Below the pieces are notes generated by a model that searched no databases, was not told the DNA's origin, and saw only the letters and a program-made list of their open reading frames with translations. Shown here piece by piece: positions 52,556 through 61,316 of a stretch of DNA of 64,000 nucleotides. This DNA comes from Methylophilus sp. DW102 (GTDB lineage: Bacteria > Pseudomonadota > Gammaproteobacteria > Burkholderiales > Methylophilaceae): contig NZ_AP029023.1 of the NCBI RefSeq assembly GCF_037076555.1, positions 310,001 to 374,000 on the forward strand. The letters are read 5' to 3'. Within the stretch, counting starts at the first letter, position 1, and every line of letters begins with the position of its first letter. Both the position numbers and the translations under genes were made by a program.

Positions 52556-54028
52556 TTAGAACCGGAAACGTACCCCGGCACCTACCGCCTTCACGTCCTG
52601 ATACCAGGTCGAACGCGGGAACTTGTCCCCTGAAAAGTGGTTATTGGTGTAAGCAACATAGGTATCAACCCGCTTGTTGATCTTATAGTCAATCACTGAA
52701 GTCCAGGTGTCAATTTTACCTTGTGAGTTGGTAGAGACTGTTGGGCCATCAATCGCATCAAACCGGGTTGCATAGTAGCCGACAGAAGCCGTCAGACCTG
52801 CCAGGGCTGGAATGCGCTGCGAAAAGTCGTAGCTGGCACCAATGTAGTAGACATTGTTATCTTGTTTGTAACCTGGTTGTAATGCAGAGGTGGCGACGCC
52901 GCCAAATACGGTCTGGTCAAACAGTTTGCTGTATTTGATGGTCCGGTCTGATGAAGGCTTCAAACGGTACCATTCCCAGCCGCCTGTGAATTTGATTTCC
53001 TTGTTCGGCGTCCACTTCAACGCGATTAAAGTGGCTTCCGTGTTATACAGGGACGCAGTAATGGTGTCGTTGGCGGCTGGATTGCCAGCAGCTGCAGAGC
53101 CTGCCTTGACGGCATTGTTAAAGCCGTTAAAGGCAAACTGAACGCCAAATACGCTATTTTCAAAGCCCAGTTGACCGGTGTAGCCATAACCCTCGGAAGT
53201 GCCTGCGGTATTGCCAAACTGATACATGCCGGCGTAGTTGACCTTACCTAACCCTTCAACATCGTAAGTATTGCCATACTTCACCGTGTTTTTCATGCGG
53301 GAGTTTTCGGAGATGCCGCCACCGCCGCCAATCGTGCCGCTCTCACCCAAGGGCGAGAAGGTATCTGCCTTGCTGTTCGGGTCATAAGGGTTGGTGATTT
53401 CAAAAAATGGGTTGTACTGGGTACCGTATGACACACGCCCCAGCTTGCCGCCATCAATCCCTACCCAGGCCTGACGCGCAAATAACTCACCGTTCATGGA
53501 GGAGTCCGCGCTGACGCTAGAGTTGGCATTGGTCCCGGAGTTGTCTGCCAGCGTCTGTGCCGCATCATGCAACTTCATATCAAGCGGGTTGAAGCCAGCT
53601 TCAAACTGGTACATGAATTTAAAGTCACGATCCCACATTTGTAGTTTGCCGACTTCGCCCTTGATGCCCAGACGGGAGGCTTGCAAACCACCATTGACCC
53701 ACTCGGTTCTTGAGGTGGTTCTCGGTGTGATTTTTGCACCATTGTAAGGATAGAAGTTGTTAGGTAATTCGTAGTTTTCAGGCAACGAGTGGTTAACACT
53801 GGTGCGCGCAATATCGATGATGCCATACACTTGTACGTTCGATGGATGGTCTCCGACGTTGAAGTCCAGACGCAGCGGGTTGTCATCATTCATGAAACGT
53901 GTCATGAACGAGCTTGGTGCCTGATCGTTTTGGTTGGCGGACGTTGTAGGCGTTTCTGCCTGGGCGGTCAGGACCTGACCGATTGCGACTGGAAGTAATG
54001 CCAGTTTAAAAAAATGTCTGATGGTCAT
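52556..54028 (-). CDS. Gram-negative general porin
   Basis: Outer-membrane trimeric-type porin of 490 residues. A signal peptide ends 'VLTAQA'; a 20-residue polar segment precedes the barrel. Features are 'VQVYGIIDIARTSVNHS', many alternating aromatic strands, the constriction loop region with 'GGGGGISENSRMKNTVKYGN', and the C-terminal Phe in 'VGAGVRFRF', which is the assembly signal. It is larger than E. coli OmpC (~370 residues) and fits the betaproteobacterial Gram-negative porin family. It probably gives passive entry to small solutes. Regulation was not determined. Confidence 0.88.
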   Translation of the reverse strand: MTIRHFFKLALLPVAIGQVLTAQAETPTTSANQNDQAPSSFMTRFMNDDNPLRLDFNVGDHPSNVQVYGIIDIARTSVNHSLPENYELPNNFYPYNGAKITPRTTSRTEWVNGGLQASRLGIKGEVGKLQMWDRDFKFMYQFEAGFNPLDMKLHDAAQTLADNSGTNANSSVSADSSMNGELFARQAWVGIDGGKLGRVSYGTQYNPFFEITNPYDPNSKADTFSPLGESGTIGGGGGISENSRMKNTVKYGNTYDVEGLGKVNYAGMYQFGNTAGTSEGYGYTGQLGFENSVFGVQFAFNGFNNAVKAGSAAAGNPAANDTITASLYNTEATLIALKWTPNKEIKFTGGWEWYRLKPSSDRTIKYSKLFDQTVFGGVATSALQPGYKQDNNVYYIGASYDFSQRIPALAGLTASVGYYATRFDAIDGPTVSTNSQGKIDTWTSVIDYKINKRVDTYVAYTNNHFSGDKFPRSTWYQDVKAVGAGVRFRF

Positions 54029-54201
54029 CTTAATCTCAATGTTTTATGCGATATTGCGGGTTGTCACAAGACAACGCATTCTCGTGCTGGCAAATGAAGA
54101 TTAGATGACATGCGGCTTACATGAAGCTTACGCCCGTCATAATTGACTTGTCACAAATGTGGGAGCTCGGTTGAGCGCTGCGCGCGCAGTGCCCTTAAGC
54201 C

Positions 54202-55476
54202 TTAGAATTGGTGGTTAAACTGCAGGCTGATGATATCAGCACTGCCAGTGTATTGACCGGCCACCAGCCCCCTGCTTGGAGTAAGCGCCCGCTGGTCGTC
54301 ATAGATACTGGCTTCTTGGATAAACAAATGTGCATAGCCAACATCCAGTTTTGTTTCATGACTGTATTGCCAGCTCGCGCCCAAAGACAGCCAGATACGG
54401 TCATTGCCAGGAATGCGGGGGGTTCTATGTTGCTTGTCTATGGCTTCTTGATCGTAAGCAATGCCGGTCTTGAGTTTGAGTGTGTCTGAGTAATGATAAT
54501 TGAGCCCGACCGAATAACGTAAGGTATTATTCCAGTGTTCCTGCGTGGTCCCAATGGCAGTATTCGAGCCATTATCGCGCATGATGCTCAAGGCTTTGAA
54601 CCGGCTCCAGCGTGTCCAGGTGATGTCTGTCAGTAGCTCCCAGCGGTCGTCCAGCCGGCTGAAACTACTTAGCGAAAGCGTCTCAGGCAAGGATAAATCT
54701 GCTGTAATGTCGGTATTCAATGTGCTCGATGGACTCGCATTGGCCAACGTGAAAGGTGAGCGCGCTTCCCCCTTCAAGTGCTGGTCGACTTTTGAACGGA
54801 AAGCCAAGCCTAGCCGGGTATCGGGCGTGACTTGATAAATGGCACCCAGGTTGTAGCCAAATCCCCAGTCGTCCCCCTTGGTTTTAATCGATGATTCTGC
54901 GGCCCCTAAATTGACTGCACTGGTCAGCTCTGCCTGTGCCCACATGGCAGACACGCCAAATCCCAATGACCACTGGTCATTGAGTTTCCAGGCCAGTGAT
55001 GGGTTGATGTTGACGGTTTTAAGCTCGGATTTAATGGCTTGAAAGCGGCCAATCCAGTTGTTGTTGTATTCGGTTTTGAGTCCAAATGGGCTGCCAATAC
55101 CGAGGCCGATTTTGAGTTGATCGTTTATGTCCTGCTTGTAATAAAGATTGGGAATCGCCGCAAAACTGCCCAAATTACCGCCTTCTCCATTTAAAGATGG
55201 ATTTCTGGCTGCTTGACTACCTTGATTATCAAAATTTCCCCTGACATTAATCAGGTTGACTGCACCCACGATCTGACGCCCCTCCAGGTAAGTCATCCCA
55301 GCCGGGTTGAAGAAAATCGTACTGGCATCCTCTGCCACGGCAGCCGCTCCGGCAAAGGCATTCCCAAGCCCGCTGCCACTTTGTTCGGATAAGGCAAAGC
55401 CTGCTGCCTCAGTGACTTGATGGGTGCTGACCAAAGCCAGCCCCAGCCAGAAACTGGTAGATTTTAAACGTAACAT
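54202..55476 (-). CDS. FadL/TodX-type outer membrane transport protein
   Basis: Outer-membrane channel of the OMPP1/FadL/TodX family, 424 residues from the ATG at 55476 ('aggggg' right upstream); the frame extends to 55530 without a signal peptide. Signature start after the signal: 'AGFALSEQSGSGLGNAFAGA', 'STIFFNPAGMTYLEGRQI'. A C-terminal Phe ends the barrel ('QFNHQF'). FadL relatives import long-chain fatty acids or aromatic hydrocarbons by lateral diffusion. It follows the YfiR- and DGC-like genes on the same strand by 72 bases, an unusual place for such a channel. Confidence 0.9.
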   Translation of the reverse strand: MLRLKSTSFWLGLALVSTHQVTEAAGFALSEQSGSGLGNAFAGAAAVAEDASTIFFNPAGMTYLEGRQIVGAVNLINVRGNFDNQGSQAARNPSLNGEGGNLGSFAAIPNLYYKQDINDQLKIGLGIGSPFGLKTEYNNNWIGRFQAIKSELKTVNINPSLAWKLNDQWSLGFGVSAMWAQAELTSAVNLGAAESSIKTKGDDWGFGYNLGAIYQVTPDTRLGLAFRSKVDQHLKGEARSPFTLANASPSSTLNTDITADLSLPETLSLSSFSRLDDRWELLTDITWTRWSRFKALSIMRDNGSNTAIGTTQEHWNNTLRYSVGLNYHYSDTLKLKTGIAYDQEAIDKQHRTPRIPGNDRIWLSLGASWQYSHETKLDVGYAHLFIQEASIYDDQRALTPSRGLVAGQYTGSADIISLQFNHQF

Positions 55477-55548
55477 GGATCCCCCTAAAACGACTTTTTT
55501 GATTTTTTTAAGCTTGATCACTACACTCATGCGGCGTGATCAAAAGCA

Positions 55549-57624
55549 TTAATTTTCTGCACTCGCAATTTTTCTGAACACTGCCGGAATGCTTTCCGGG
55601 AAGTCTGCCATAAACGTGGTGGTTTGGCTCGCAGATAAGGCCGCACTGAACAAGTAACCTTGCACATGATGGCAGAGTTTGTATTGCAGGTATTCAAACT
55701 GGATTGCGCTTTCCACGCCCTCTGCCACCACTTTTAAATTGAGGCTGACTGCTAACGCAACCAACGCGTCGACAATCGCGATATCGACTTTGTCATGCGG
55801 AATGCCCGCCGTAAATTGCTTGTCAATTTTTAAAATATCTACCGGCAATTGTTTCAGGTAGTTCATTGACGAGTGGCCAATGCCAAAATCATCAATCGCA
55901 ATGCCTATGCCTAACTGCTTCAGTGAGTAAAGGATTTGTTTGGCAGAATCAATATTACGCATGACCATGGATTCGGTAATTTCCAGGTTCAGGGTACGTG
56001 GCGAAATGTGGTAAAAATCCAGCGCATGGCGGATAGTGTCTGACAGGCTATCGTCATCAATCTGGCGCGAAGAAATATTCACATTCATGAACAGATCCTG
56101 GTCAAACATCTCTTGCCACATGGCCAGTTGCTTGAGTGACTGGTGAATCACCCAGGCACCGATGCTGATAATCAGGCCCGAGCCTTCCGCCAGATGGATA
56201 AACTGGTCAGGGCTAAGTAAACCTCTGGTTGGATGACGCCATCTGAGCAAGGCCTCAAAGCCGATGGTTTTCAACAGCTGTGTATGGATGATGGGCTGAT
56301 AATAGAGCTCCAGCTCCTGATTTTGCAGCGCGAAGTGCAGCGCCTCACGCAGATTGCGTAGCTCGGAGGTATTGGCTTCATCCATTTCACTGTAAAAGCG
56401 ATAGGTGTTGCGACCCGCGTCCTTGGCTTGATACAGCGCCACATCCGCGTTTTTCATCACTTCGGTTTTAGAGTCAAATCCGGCTCTCAATTGCGCAATG
56501 CCGATGCTGACCCCAATATTAATTTCATGGTCATCGACGATAAATTGGGCAGAAATCGTCTGGATAATCCGTTTGCAGACTTGCTCGATTGTTTGTCGGC
56601 CTGCGGCATCCAGCAGAATGGCAAACTCATCGCCACCCAGGCGGAAAATCGCATCCTTTTGTGCCAGGTTGCCGCGCAGGCGGTGCGCCACTTGCAGCAA
56701 CAACTTGTCCCCGGTGTTATGGCCAAACGAATCATTGACGATTTTAAAGCGGTCCAAGTCTAACAACAGCAGGTACACATTGGCTGGGCCATTGGAGGAA
56801 GCGGTGATTCTACGTGTAATCGCTTCTTCAAACGCGTGACGGTTCAGTAATTGGGTATTTTTGTCGTAGTGCGCCAGGAACTGCAATTTTTCTTCAATGA
56901 CTTTGCGATGTTCCAGTTCGGTTTGCAGCTGTGCGTCACGCTGACGGATGCTTTCCAGCATATTGTTGATGTCATGGCCTAGCATGCCGATTTCATCCTG
57001 ACTGCGGATGCTGATGCGTTGGTCATAGTGATGATTGCGAGTGATATTGCTGACAAAGCTTTGTAAGGCGTGAATCGGGTTGACGATATTGCGGTTAAGT
57101 CGCCAGATAATCAGACAGCCGACCAGCGCGGCTGCCAGGACCGCAATGGCGTTAGACCAGGCAAATCCAATCAGGACATCGACAATTTGCGCCTGCTTGA
57201 TGGTTGCTTGCAAGGTGCCCACCGTTTTTTCATTCACCACGATAGGCGTCTCAACTTCCAGATCCTTGAAAAAAGGGTAGAGCCATTGCCAGACGGCAGT
57301 GGATTGTGGATGTTGCGGATAGAGTTGCTGGATCGCTTGTTGCTGCTGGTTAAAAATCGTGATGCTGCGGATATTCTGATTATCCGTCAGCGGTTCCAGT
57401 GTTTTGGTCAGTGAGTTGACCTCCCCAAACATGACCGCGGGTCCAATCGAAGTGGCCACGACCTGAGTTTGCACCAGTATGTCACGAATCATGTGGGTGC
57501 GCAGATTGTGATAATGGCTGCCAAATGCAAACACGATAAACACCAGAAACATACTCAAAGTCATCACCAGCTCGGTGAGCAGCAGTTTATGGGCAATCTT
57601 AAGGTGAGGCAGCAGTTTTAACAT
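55549..57624 (-). CDS. YfiN-like CHASE8-HAMP-GGDEF protein with added EAL domain
   Basis: Membrane c-di-GMP enzyme of 691 residues. Two helices ('LVMTLSMFLVFIVFAFG' and 'AIAVLAAALVGCLIIWRL') flank a periplasmic domain (~45-165) that resembles CHASE8 of YfiN/TpbB ('QTQVVATSIGPAVMFGEV'). HAMP ('NIVNPIHALQSFVSNITRNH'), GGDEF with intact 'RLGGDEFAIL' and EAL with 'FEALLRWRHPTRGL' follow. In EAL the motif 'DDFGIGHSSMNYL' departs from the usual DDFGTGYSSL. A YfiR-like gene lies 6 bases upstream, so YfiR-type periplasmic inhibition is likely. The P. aeruginosa YfiN lacks EAL. Confidence 0.88.
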   Translation of the reverse strand: MLKLLPHLKIAHKLLLTELVMTLSMFLVFIVFAFGSHYHNLRTHMIRDILVQTQVVATSIGPAVMFGEVNSLTKTLEPLTDNQNIRSITIFNQQQQAIQQLYPQHPQSTAVWQWLYPFFKDLEVETPIVVNEKTVGTLQATIKQAQIVDVLIGFAWSNAIAVLAAALVGCLIIWRLNRNIVNPIHALQSFVSNITRNHHYDQRISIRSQDEIGMLGHDINNMLESIRQRDAQLQTELEHRKVIEEKLQFLAHYDKNTQLLNRHAFEEAITRRITASSNGPANVYLLLLDLDRFKIVNDSFGHNTGDKLLLQVAHRLRGNLAQKDAIFRLGGDEFAILLDAAGRQTIEQVCKRIIQTISAQFIVDDHEINIGVSIGIAQLRAGFDSKTEVMKNADVALYQAKDAGRNTYRFYSEMDEANTSELRNLREALHFALQNQELELYYQPIIHTQLLKTIGFEALLRWRHPTRGLLSPDQFIHLAEGSGLIISIGAWVIHQSLKQLAMWQEMFDQDLFMNVNISSRQIDDDSLSDTIRHALDFYHISPRTLNLEITESMVMRNIDSAKQILYSLKQLGIGIAIDDFGIGHSSMNYLKQLPVDILKIDKQFTAGIPHDKVDIAIVDALVALAVSLNLKVVAEGVESAIQFEYLQYKLCHHVQGYLFSAALSASQTTTFMADFPESIPAVFRKIASAEN

Positions 57625-57630
57625 ACAAAA

Positions 57631-58170
57631 TCACTGAATAAGGTTAGTCGCCAGTTTCATCAAGCGGGAGTCGAACACGATGCCGGCCTGTTTGGCCGCG
57701 CCCAAACGCAGCATGAACTGATAGCGTTTGTCTAGCTCGCTGATTTCTACATGGCCAAACTCGGCAAACTTGTTGCCCTGATGGACAACCGTGAGCACGG
57801 ACTCTTTTTGAATAATCTGCTGCAATTCTAACGGCTTTTGTGAGACGACATCTTGAATATATAGCAAATTACAGCGTTTCACATCGGCTTGTGTTTTCAG
57901 TGTCACCAAAAAAATCGGAGATTGTTGTAATTTTTGCGATTCCAGCGAGGTGGCCTTGAGATGACCAATGTCTTCCTCAAACGCACATACCGTGTAAATC
58001 TCCTGGCGTGGGCGATAAGGCGTCTGACTCAACAGGGCCAGATTGTAGAGTAACTCACTTTTTGAGGTGCGTGCCTCGTCCACGCTGGCATGTGCTTGCT
58101 GGATGAAGTAGGGGTAAAGCAGGAGAAGCAGCAAGCGTGGGAAAAAACAAGACTGGCGCGCTGAAATCAT
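57631..58170 (-). CDS. YfiR/DUF4154 family periplasmic regulator
   Basis: Periplasmic protein of 179 residues. Signal peptide ends 'FIQQAHA'. The end 'YQFMLRLGAAKQAGIVFDSR' followed by LMKLATN matches the YfiR/DUF4154 pattern (...L..A..AG...SS.LL.LA). Cys at 'IYTVCAFEED' and 'VKRCNLLYI' are placed as in YfiR, where a disulfide controls activity. YfiR represses the diguanylate cyclase YfiN by binding its periplasmic domain; here the partner is probably the adjacent YfiN-like protein. The usual third gene yfiB (an OmpA-like lipoprotein) is absent; a FadL-type gene takes that place. Confidence 0.75.
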   Translation of the reverse strand: MISARQSCFFPRLLLLLLYPYFIQQAHASVDEARTSKSELLYNLALLSQTPYRPRQEIYTVCAFEEDIGHLKATSLESQKLQQSPIFLVTLKTQADVKRCNLLYIQDVVSQKPLELQQIIQKESVLTVVHQGNKFAEFGHVEISELDKRYQFMLRLGAAKQAGIVFDSRLMKLATNLIQ

Positions 58171-58339
58171 CTTGATCTGACTCCAAAAGGGTGAGGGATC
58201 TGATCGAACGGTTTAGATTACAATGGGTTGCGGGCCAGTTTTAAGGCATTGCCACGGCCAGCTTACCGTCTGATGCAATGCCTATCATACCTTGCGGCCA
58301 CCTATCTATAATCAGCAAAATTGATAAATTCTGTATCGG

Positions 58340-58357
58340 TTTGATAAATTCATCAAA
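58340..58357. promoter_or_regulatory. Palindrome upstream of the yfiR-like gene
   Basis: tttgataaattcatcaaa, 18 bases, symmetric at 16. The 11-mer ttgataaattc also occurs 20 bases to the left (58321-58331). It lies about 170 bases before the yfiR-like start and could be an operator for that operon; the spacing differs from a classical FNR site. Confidence 0.35.
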
Positions 58358-58394
58358 CTAAAGGATTTTTTCTGGCTTGTGAACCTGTAGGAGA

Positions 58395-59903
58395 TTAATA
58401 GTCACTACGTGTGAAGCCGGTTGGCGTCGCGGGTTTTAAATCAAAGGCAATGCAAATGCGCTCTGCGTCTGCCTGAAACGGGATCGTTCTATGAAAGAGC
58501 GAAGAGGGAAACAGCACAATATCTCCAATCGCCGGCTTGATATAACGTGTCGGAAACCGGTCATGCAATTGCGGGTATTGGTCGCCATGCGTGCCATATT
58601 CAAAGGCGCCTTCCTTTTCATCCTCAGTCTCCGGCATAGCCAGGTAAACCGCGCCGCTGATCCAGCCGATTTCATGAATATGCGCATCCAGATGCCCGCC
58701 TGTTTGCATCTTGACATACCATGAGCTGGTGAACTCCAGTGCTGAGGGAAAATGCGTAATTAAGGCACAGTCCGCATGTTTATAGTGTTCGTGGTATAAG
58801 CGAAACTCTCGCTTGACGATTTCGCCCAGTGCCCGGAACGAAGCTTCCGCCCGTTTGAATAAGTTGCCAGCAGACTGTTTGCCGTGAGTGAGCCGCGCTT
58901 GTTTGCGTTCAGCAATATCTGCTTGCGCGATATCGTTCAATAACTGTGTGAGCAAGGGGCTGCCAGGGGCCAGCTCAGGCAGGCTGCGGTGATAGACAAA
59001 CGAAAAGCCATCCGGGCAAAACTGGTAAGGGTCGGGCTCGCCATGATTGATGCTGTAGTGCGTAGAGAGGGTGGCGATAAACGGTGCCGTGTGCGGGCCT
59101 TGCGCAAGCATTGCATCGCGACGTTGTTTAAAAACCTCAAATTGTTCGGCGCGATATAAACAATACAAGACTCTGGCTTGCCAATCTTCCAGTTGCGATG
59201 TCTCAAAGTAAGGGATCGCTTCTTCGAAGCGCTTGGCCAAATATAGAAACTCGCCCATGTTGTAATTGGCTGCAGCATGTTGGGGATTGCGCTGCAAGGC
59301 TTGCTGATAGCAGTTGACCGCCCGTGTCATATCGCCCTGATCGCGCCAGGTTTCCCCTAGATTGTTATAGGCATCGGTGTAATTTGGGAACAAATCGATG
59401 GCACGCTCATAGCTTTGTACGGCGGCTTGCAAGTCGCCTTGATCGCGTAGCACGGTGCCCAGATTAAAATGACCGCGTGCATCTTGCGGCTGGATGCGCA
59501 AGCCGCGCTGATAACTGGCGACCGCTTCGTCCAGCCGGCCTTGCTTTTGCAATATCGTGCCCAGATTGCCGTGGGCTTCAAAAAATTGCGGATTCAAGGC
59601 AATGGCTTGGGCATAAGCTTGCTCCGCGGCAACCAGGTCATTCAGATATGTTTTAACAATCGCATAGTTGAACCAAAGCTCAGGGACTTGCGGGTTTAGG
59701 TTTAAAGCATGTTGGTAAGCCTCAGCCGCTTGCGGGTAGGCTTGCTGTTGATCGAATGCTAGCGCCAGCAAATGATGCAAGATAAATTCGCGAGGATGTT
59801 GCGCCACTAAAGGGCGAGCACGTTGAATCACTGCCTCGAATTGGCCGCGATTCAGTTGCTGTATTAATGCATTGATCTCTTGTGAGAGTGGAATAGCCAT
59901 CAT
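58395..59903 (-). CDS. TPR repeat protein fused to a 2OG-Fe(II) oxygenase domain
   Basis: Protein of 502 residues without a signal peptide. Residues ~10-240 are tetratricopeptide repeats (for example 'AAEAYQHALNLNPQVPELWF', 'NLGTILQKQGRLDEAVASYQ', 'NLGETWRDQGDMTRAVNCYQ'). The C-terminal ~200 residues match the putative 2OG-Fe(II) oxygenase family: metal ligands likely in 'GHLDAHIHEIGWISGAVYLA' and 'FPSSLFHRTIPF', and a 2-oxoglutarate-binding Arg in 'AERICIAFDL'. TPRs may select a protein or glycan substrate for hydroxylation. The substrate is unknown. Confidence 0.85.
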   Translation of the reverse strand: MMAIPLSQEINALIQQLNRGQFEAVIQRARPLVAQHPREFILHHLLALAFDQQQAYPQAAEAYQHALNLNPQVPELWFNYAIVKTYLNDLVAAEQAYAQAIALNPQFFEAHGNLGTILQKQGRLDEAVASYQRGLRIQPQDARGHFNLGTVLRDQGDLQAAVQSYERAIDLFPNYTDAYNNLGETWRDQGDMTRAVNCYQQALQRNPQHAAANYNMGEFLYLAKRFEEAIPYFETSQLEDWQARVLYCLYRAEQFEVFKQRRDAMLAQGPHTAPFIATLSTHYSINHGEPDPYQFCPDGFSFVYHRSLPELAPGSPLLTQLLNDIAQADIAERKQARLTHGKQSAGNLFKRAEASFRALGEIVKREFRLYHEHYKHADCALITHFPSALEFTSSWYVKMQTGGHLDAHIHEIGWISGAVYLAMPETEDEKEGAFEYGTHGDQYPQLHDRFPTRYIKPAIGDIVLFPSSLFHRTIPFQADAERICIAFDLKPATPTGFTRSDY

Positions 59904-60026
59904 GAAAAATTCCCAATATAGTTACAATTTTGTAACAGATATTACAATTCCGCAATGATTGCGTGTGTTGATCTCCCGCAAATGGTGATTGTCTAAAAGG
60001 GGATTGGGTGCCAAAAAGCAGGTGGG

Positions 60027-61301
60027 TTAGTGGGGGCGGGGATGGTCTGAGCGCTGTTTGAGCAGTCTAACGGCAATTTCAGGGGCTTGTTCCAGCAAGC
60101 TGTGCATGTAGTCGCTTTCTATGCGGATGACGGATGCCCTCTCGGAGACTACCACCACACTGGCGGTTGCCGCTTGTTGAGAAAACAAGGCCATGTCACC
60201 AAAGAAATCGCCAGACTGCAAAATGCGCACGGTGCTTTTCTGCCCATTAGCGTGCTGTGTCATATGCAAGGTGCCCTCGACCACCATGTAATAGTAGTTA
60301 CTCAATGCGCCTTGCCGGATGATGTGGTCGCCTTTGCTATAGGACTGTCCAAAGATCTGTGTCAGCGCTTGCAGGTAATGCTGCTGATTGGGCACATCAT
60401 CAAACAGACCTTTCAGTAGCAATATTTCTTTTTGTTTCAGCGTGACCATCAATTCTATGCCCGCCAAAAAGACGGCAAAGTTGAGATATAACCAGCTGAT
60501 CGAGACAAACATGGCTTTCATGCTGCCAAACACGGCGCCAAAATTTTTATTCACCGTTAAAAATAACCCGAAGGCAGGGCGCATCAGCATCCACACCGTC
60601 GCCGTCAGCAAGGCTGAGATGAGCAAATGACGCCACTGGATGGGGAGAGGGCAAAAGCTATGATAAAAGCCGGCGATCAGCAAGGTGGTCAACAAGAGTG
60701 AAGCCAGCCAGCCGACCACGCTGATCATCGCTGTTGGCAGGTGCTGCGCCAAAAAGACAATCACTGATTCCAGCACAAAGCCAGCCGCGGTAAACAGGAA
60801 GAACACCAGCAACACGCCCAGTACCGCCATGATGTCCCGCAGCTTCTTATGCCAGAATGAGGGGACATCCTGGCGGCTGGCAATCAGATAAAAGCTGGAG
60901 CGCATATGTGCAGCCAGAGGGGTGATGGTCCATAGCAGAATAAAGAAGCCGACAGCACCCCAGGCGGCTTCGGTTTGAGTGTTGTGATACACCTCTACCA
61001 TGATGCGCTGGCTAAATTCCGGGAGCAGATTGCTGGTCAGGATGGCCAGCTTCACGATCGCATAATCCGATGAGTACACCAAGTGGCTGAGTAAAAAGAA
61101 AATCAGCACAATCAGCGGGATCAGCGCAAACAGGGCATAAAACGACAACGCTGCCGCCAGCGCCATCAGGCGGTGGCGAATCACACCATGCCAGGTGGTC
61201 TGCATCACAAATAGTGGCGTGCAATAGGTATAAGCCGACAGCTGCTGTTTCAAGCCTTGCCATTGCTGCTGCAAGGTTGACCATAATACGGATGGCATCA
61301 T
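60027..61301 (-). CDS. YihY/BrkB membrane protein fused to a cyclic-nucleotide-binding domain
   Basis: Protein of 424 residues. The first ~290 are a YihY/BrkB-type membrane domain with about six helices ('LMALAAALSFYALFALIPLI', 'GAVGFFILLWTITPLAAHM', 'WLYLNFAVFLAGIEL'). The last ~130 form a CRP-like cNMP-binding barrel ('GDHIIRQGALSNYYYMVVEG', 'ILQSGDFFGDMALFSQQAAT'). The position of the phosphate-binding Arg of true cAMP sites, usually 'R(A/S)A(T/S)', is Gln here, so ligand binding may differ or be lost. No DNA-binding helix follows. pip ends 15 bases upstream on the same strand. Confidence 0.87.
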   Translation of the reverse strand: MMPSVLWSTLQQQWQGLKQQLSAYTYCTPLFVMQTTWHGVIRHRLMALAAALSFYALFALIPLIVLIFFLLSHLVYSSDYAIVKLAILTSNLLPEFSQRIMVEVYHNTQTEAAWGAVGFFILLWTITPLAAHMRSSFYLIASRQDVPSFWHKKLRDIMAVLGVLLVFFLFTAAGFVLESVIVFLAQHLPTAMISVVGWLASLLLTTLLIAGFYHSFCPLPIQWRHLLISALLTATVWMLMRPAFGLFLTVNKNFGAVFGSMKAMFVSISWLYLNFAVFLAGIELMVTLKQKEILLLKGLFDDVPNQQHYLQALTQIFGQSYSKGDHIIRQGALSNYYYMVVEGTLHMTQHANGQKSTVRILQSGDFFGDMALFSQQAATASVVVVSERASVIRIESDYMHSLLEQAPEIAVRLLKQRSDHPRPH

Positions 61302-61316
61302 ATTGCGTTTAGTGGC

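Noticed and set aside
54029..54201. Pho-box-like direct repeats upstream of the porin
   Set aside because: Segments such as 'cttacatgaagcttac' have 11-base spacing but match the consensus poorly on either strand.
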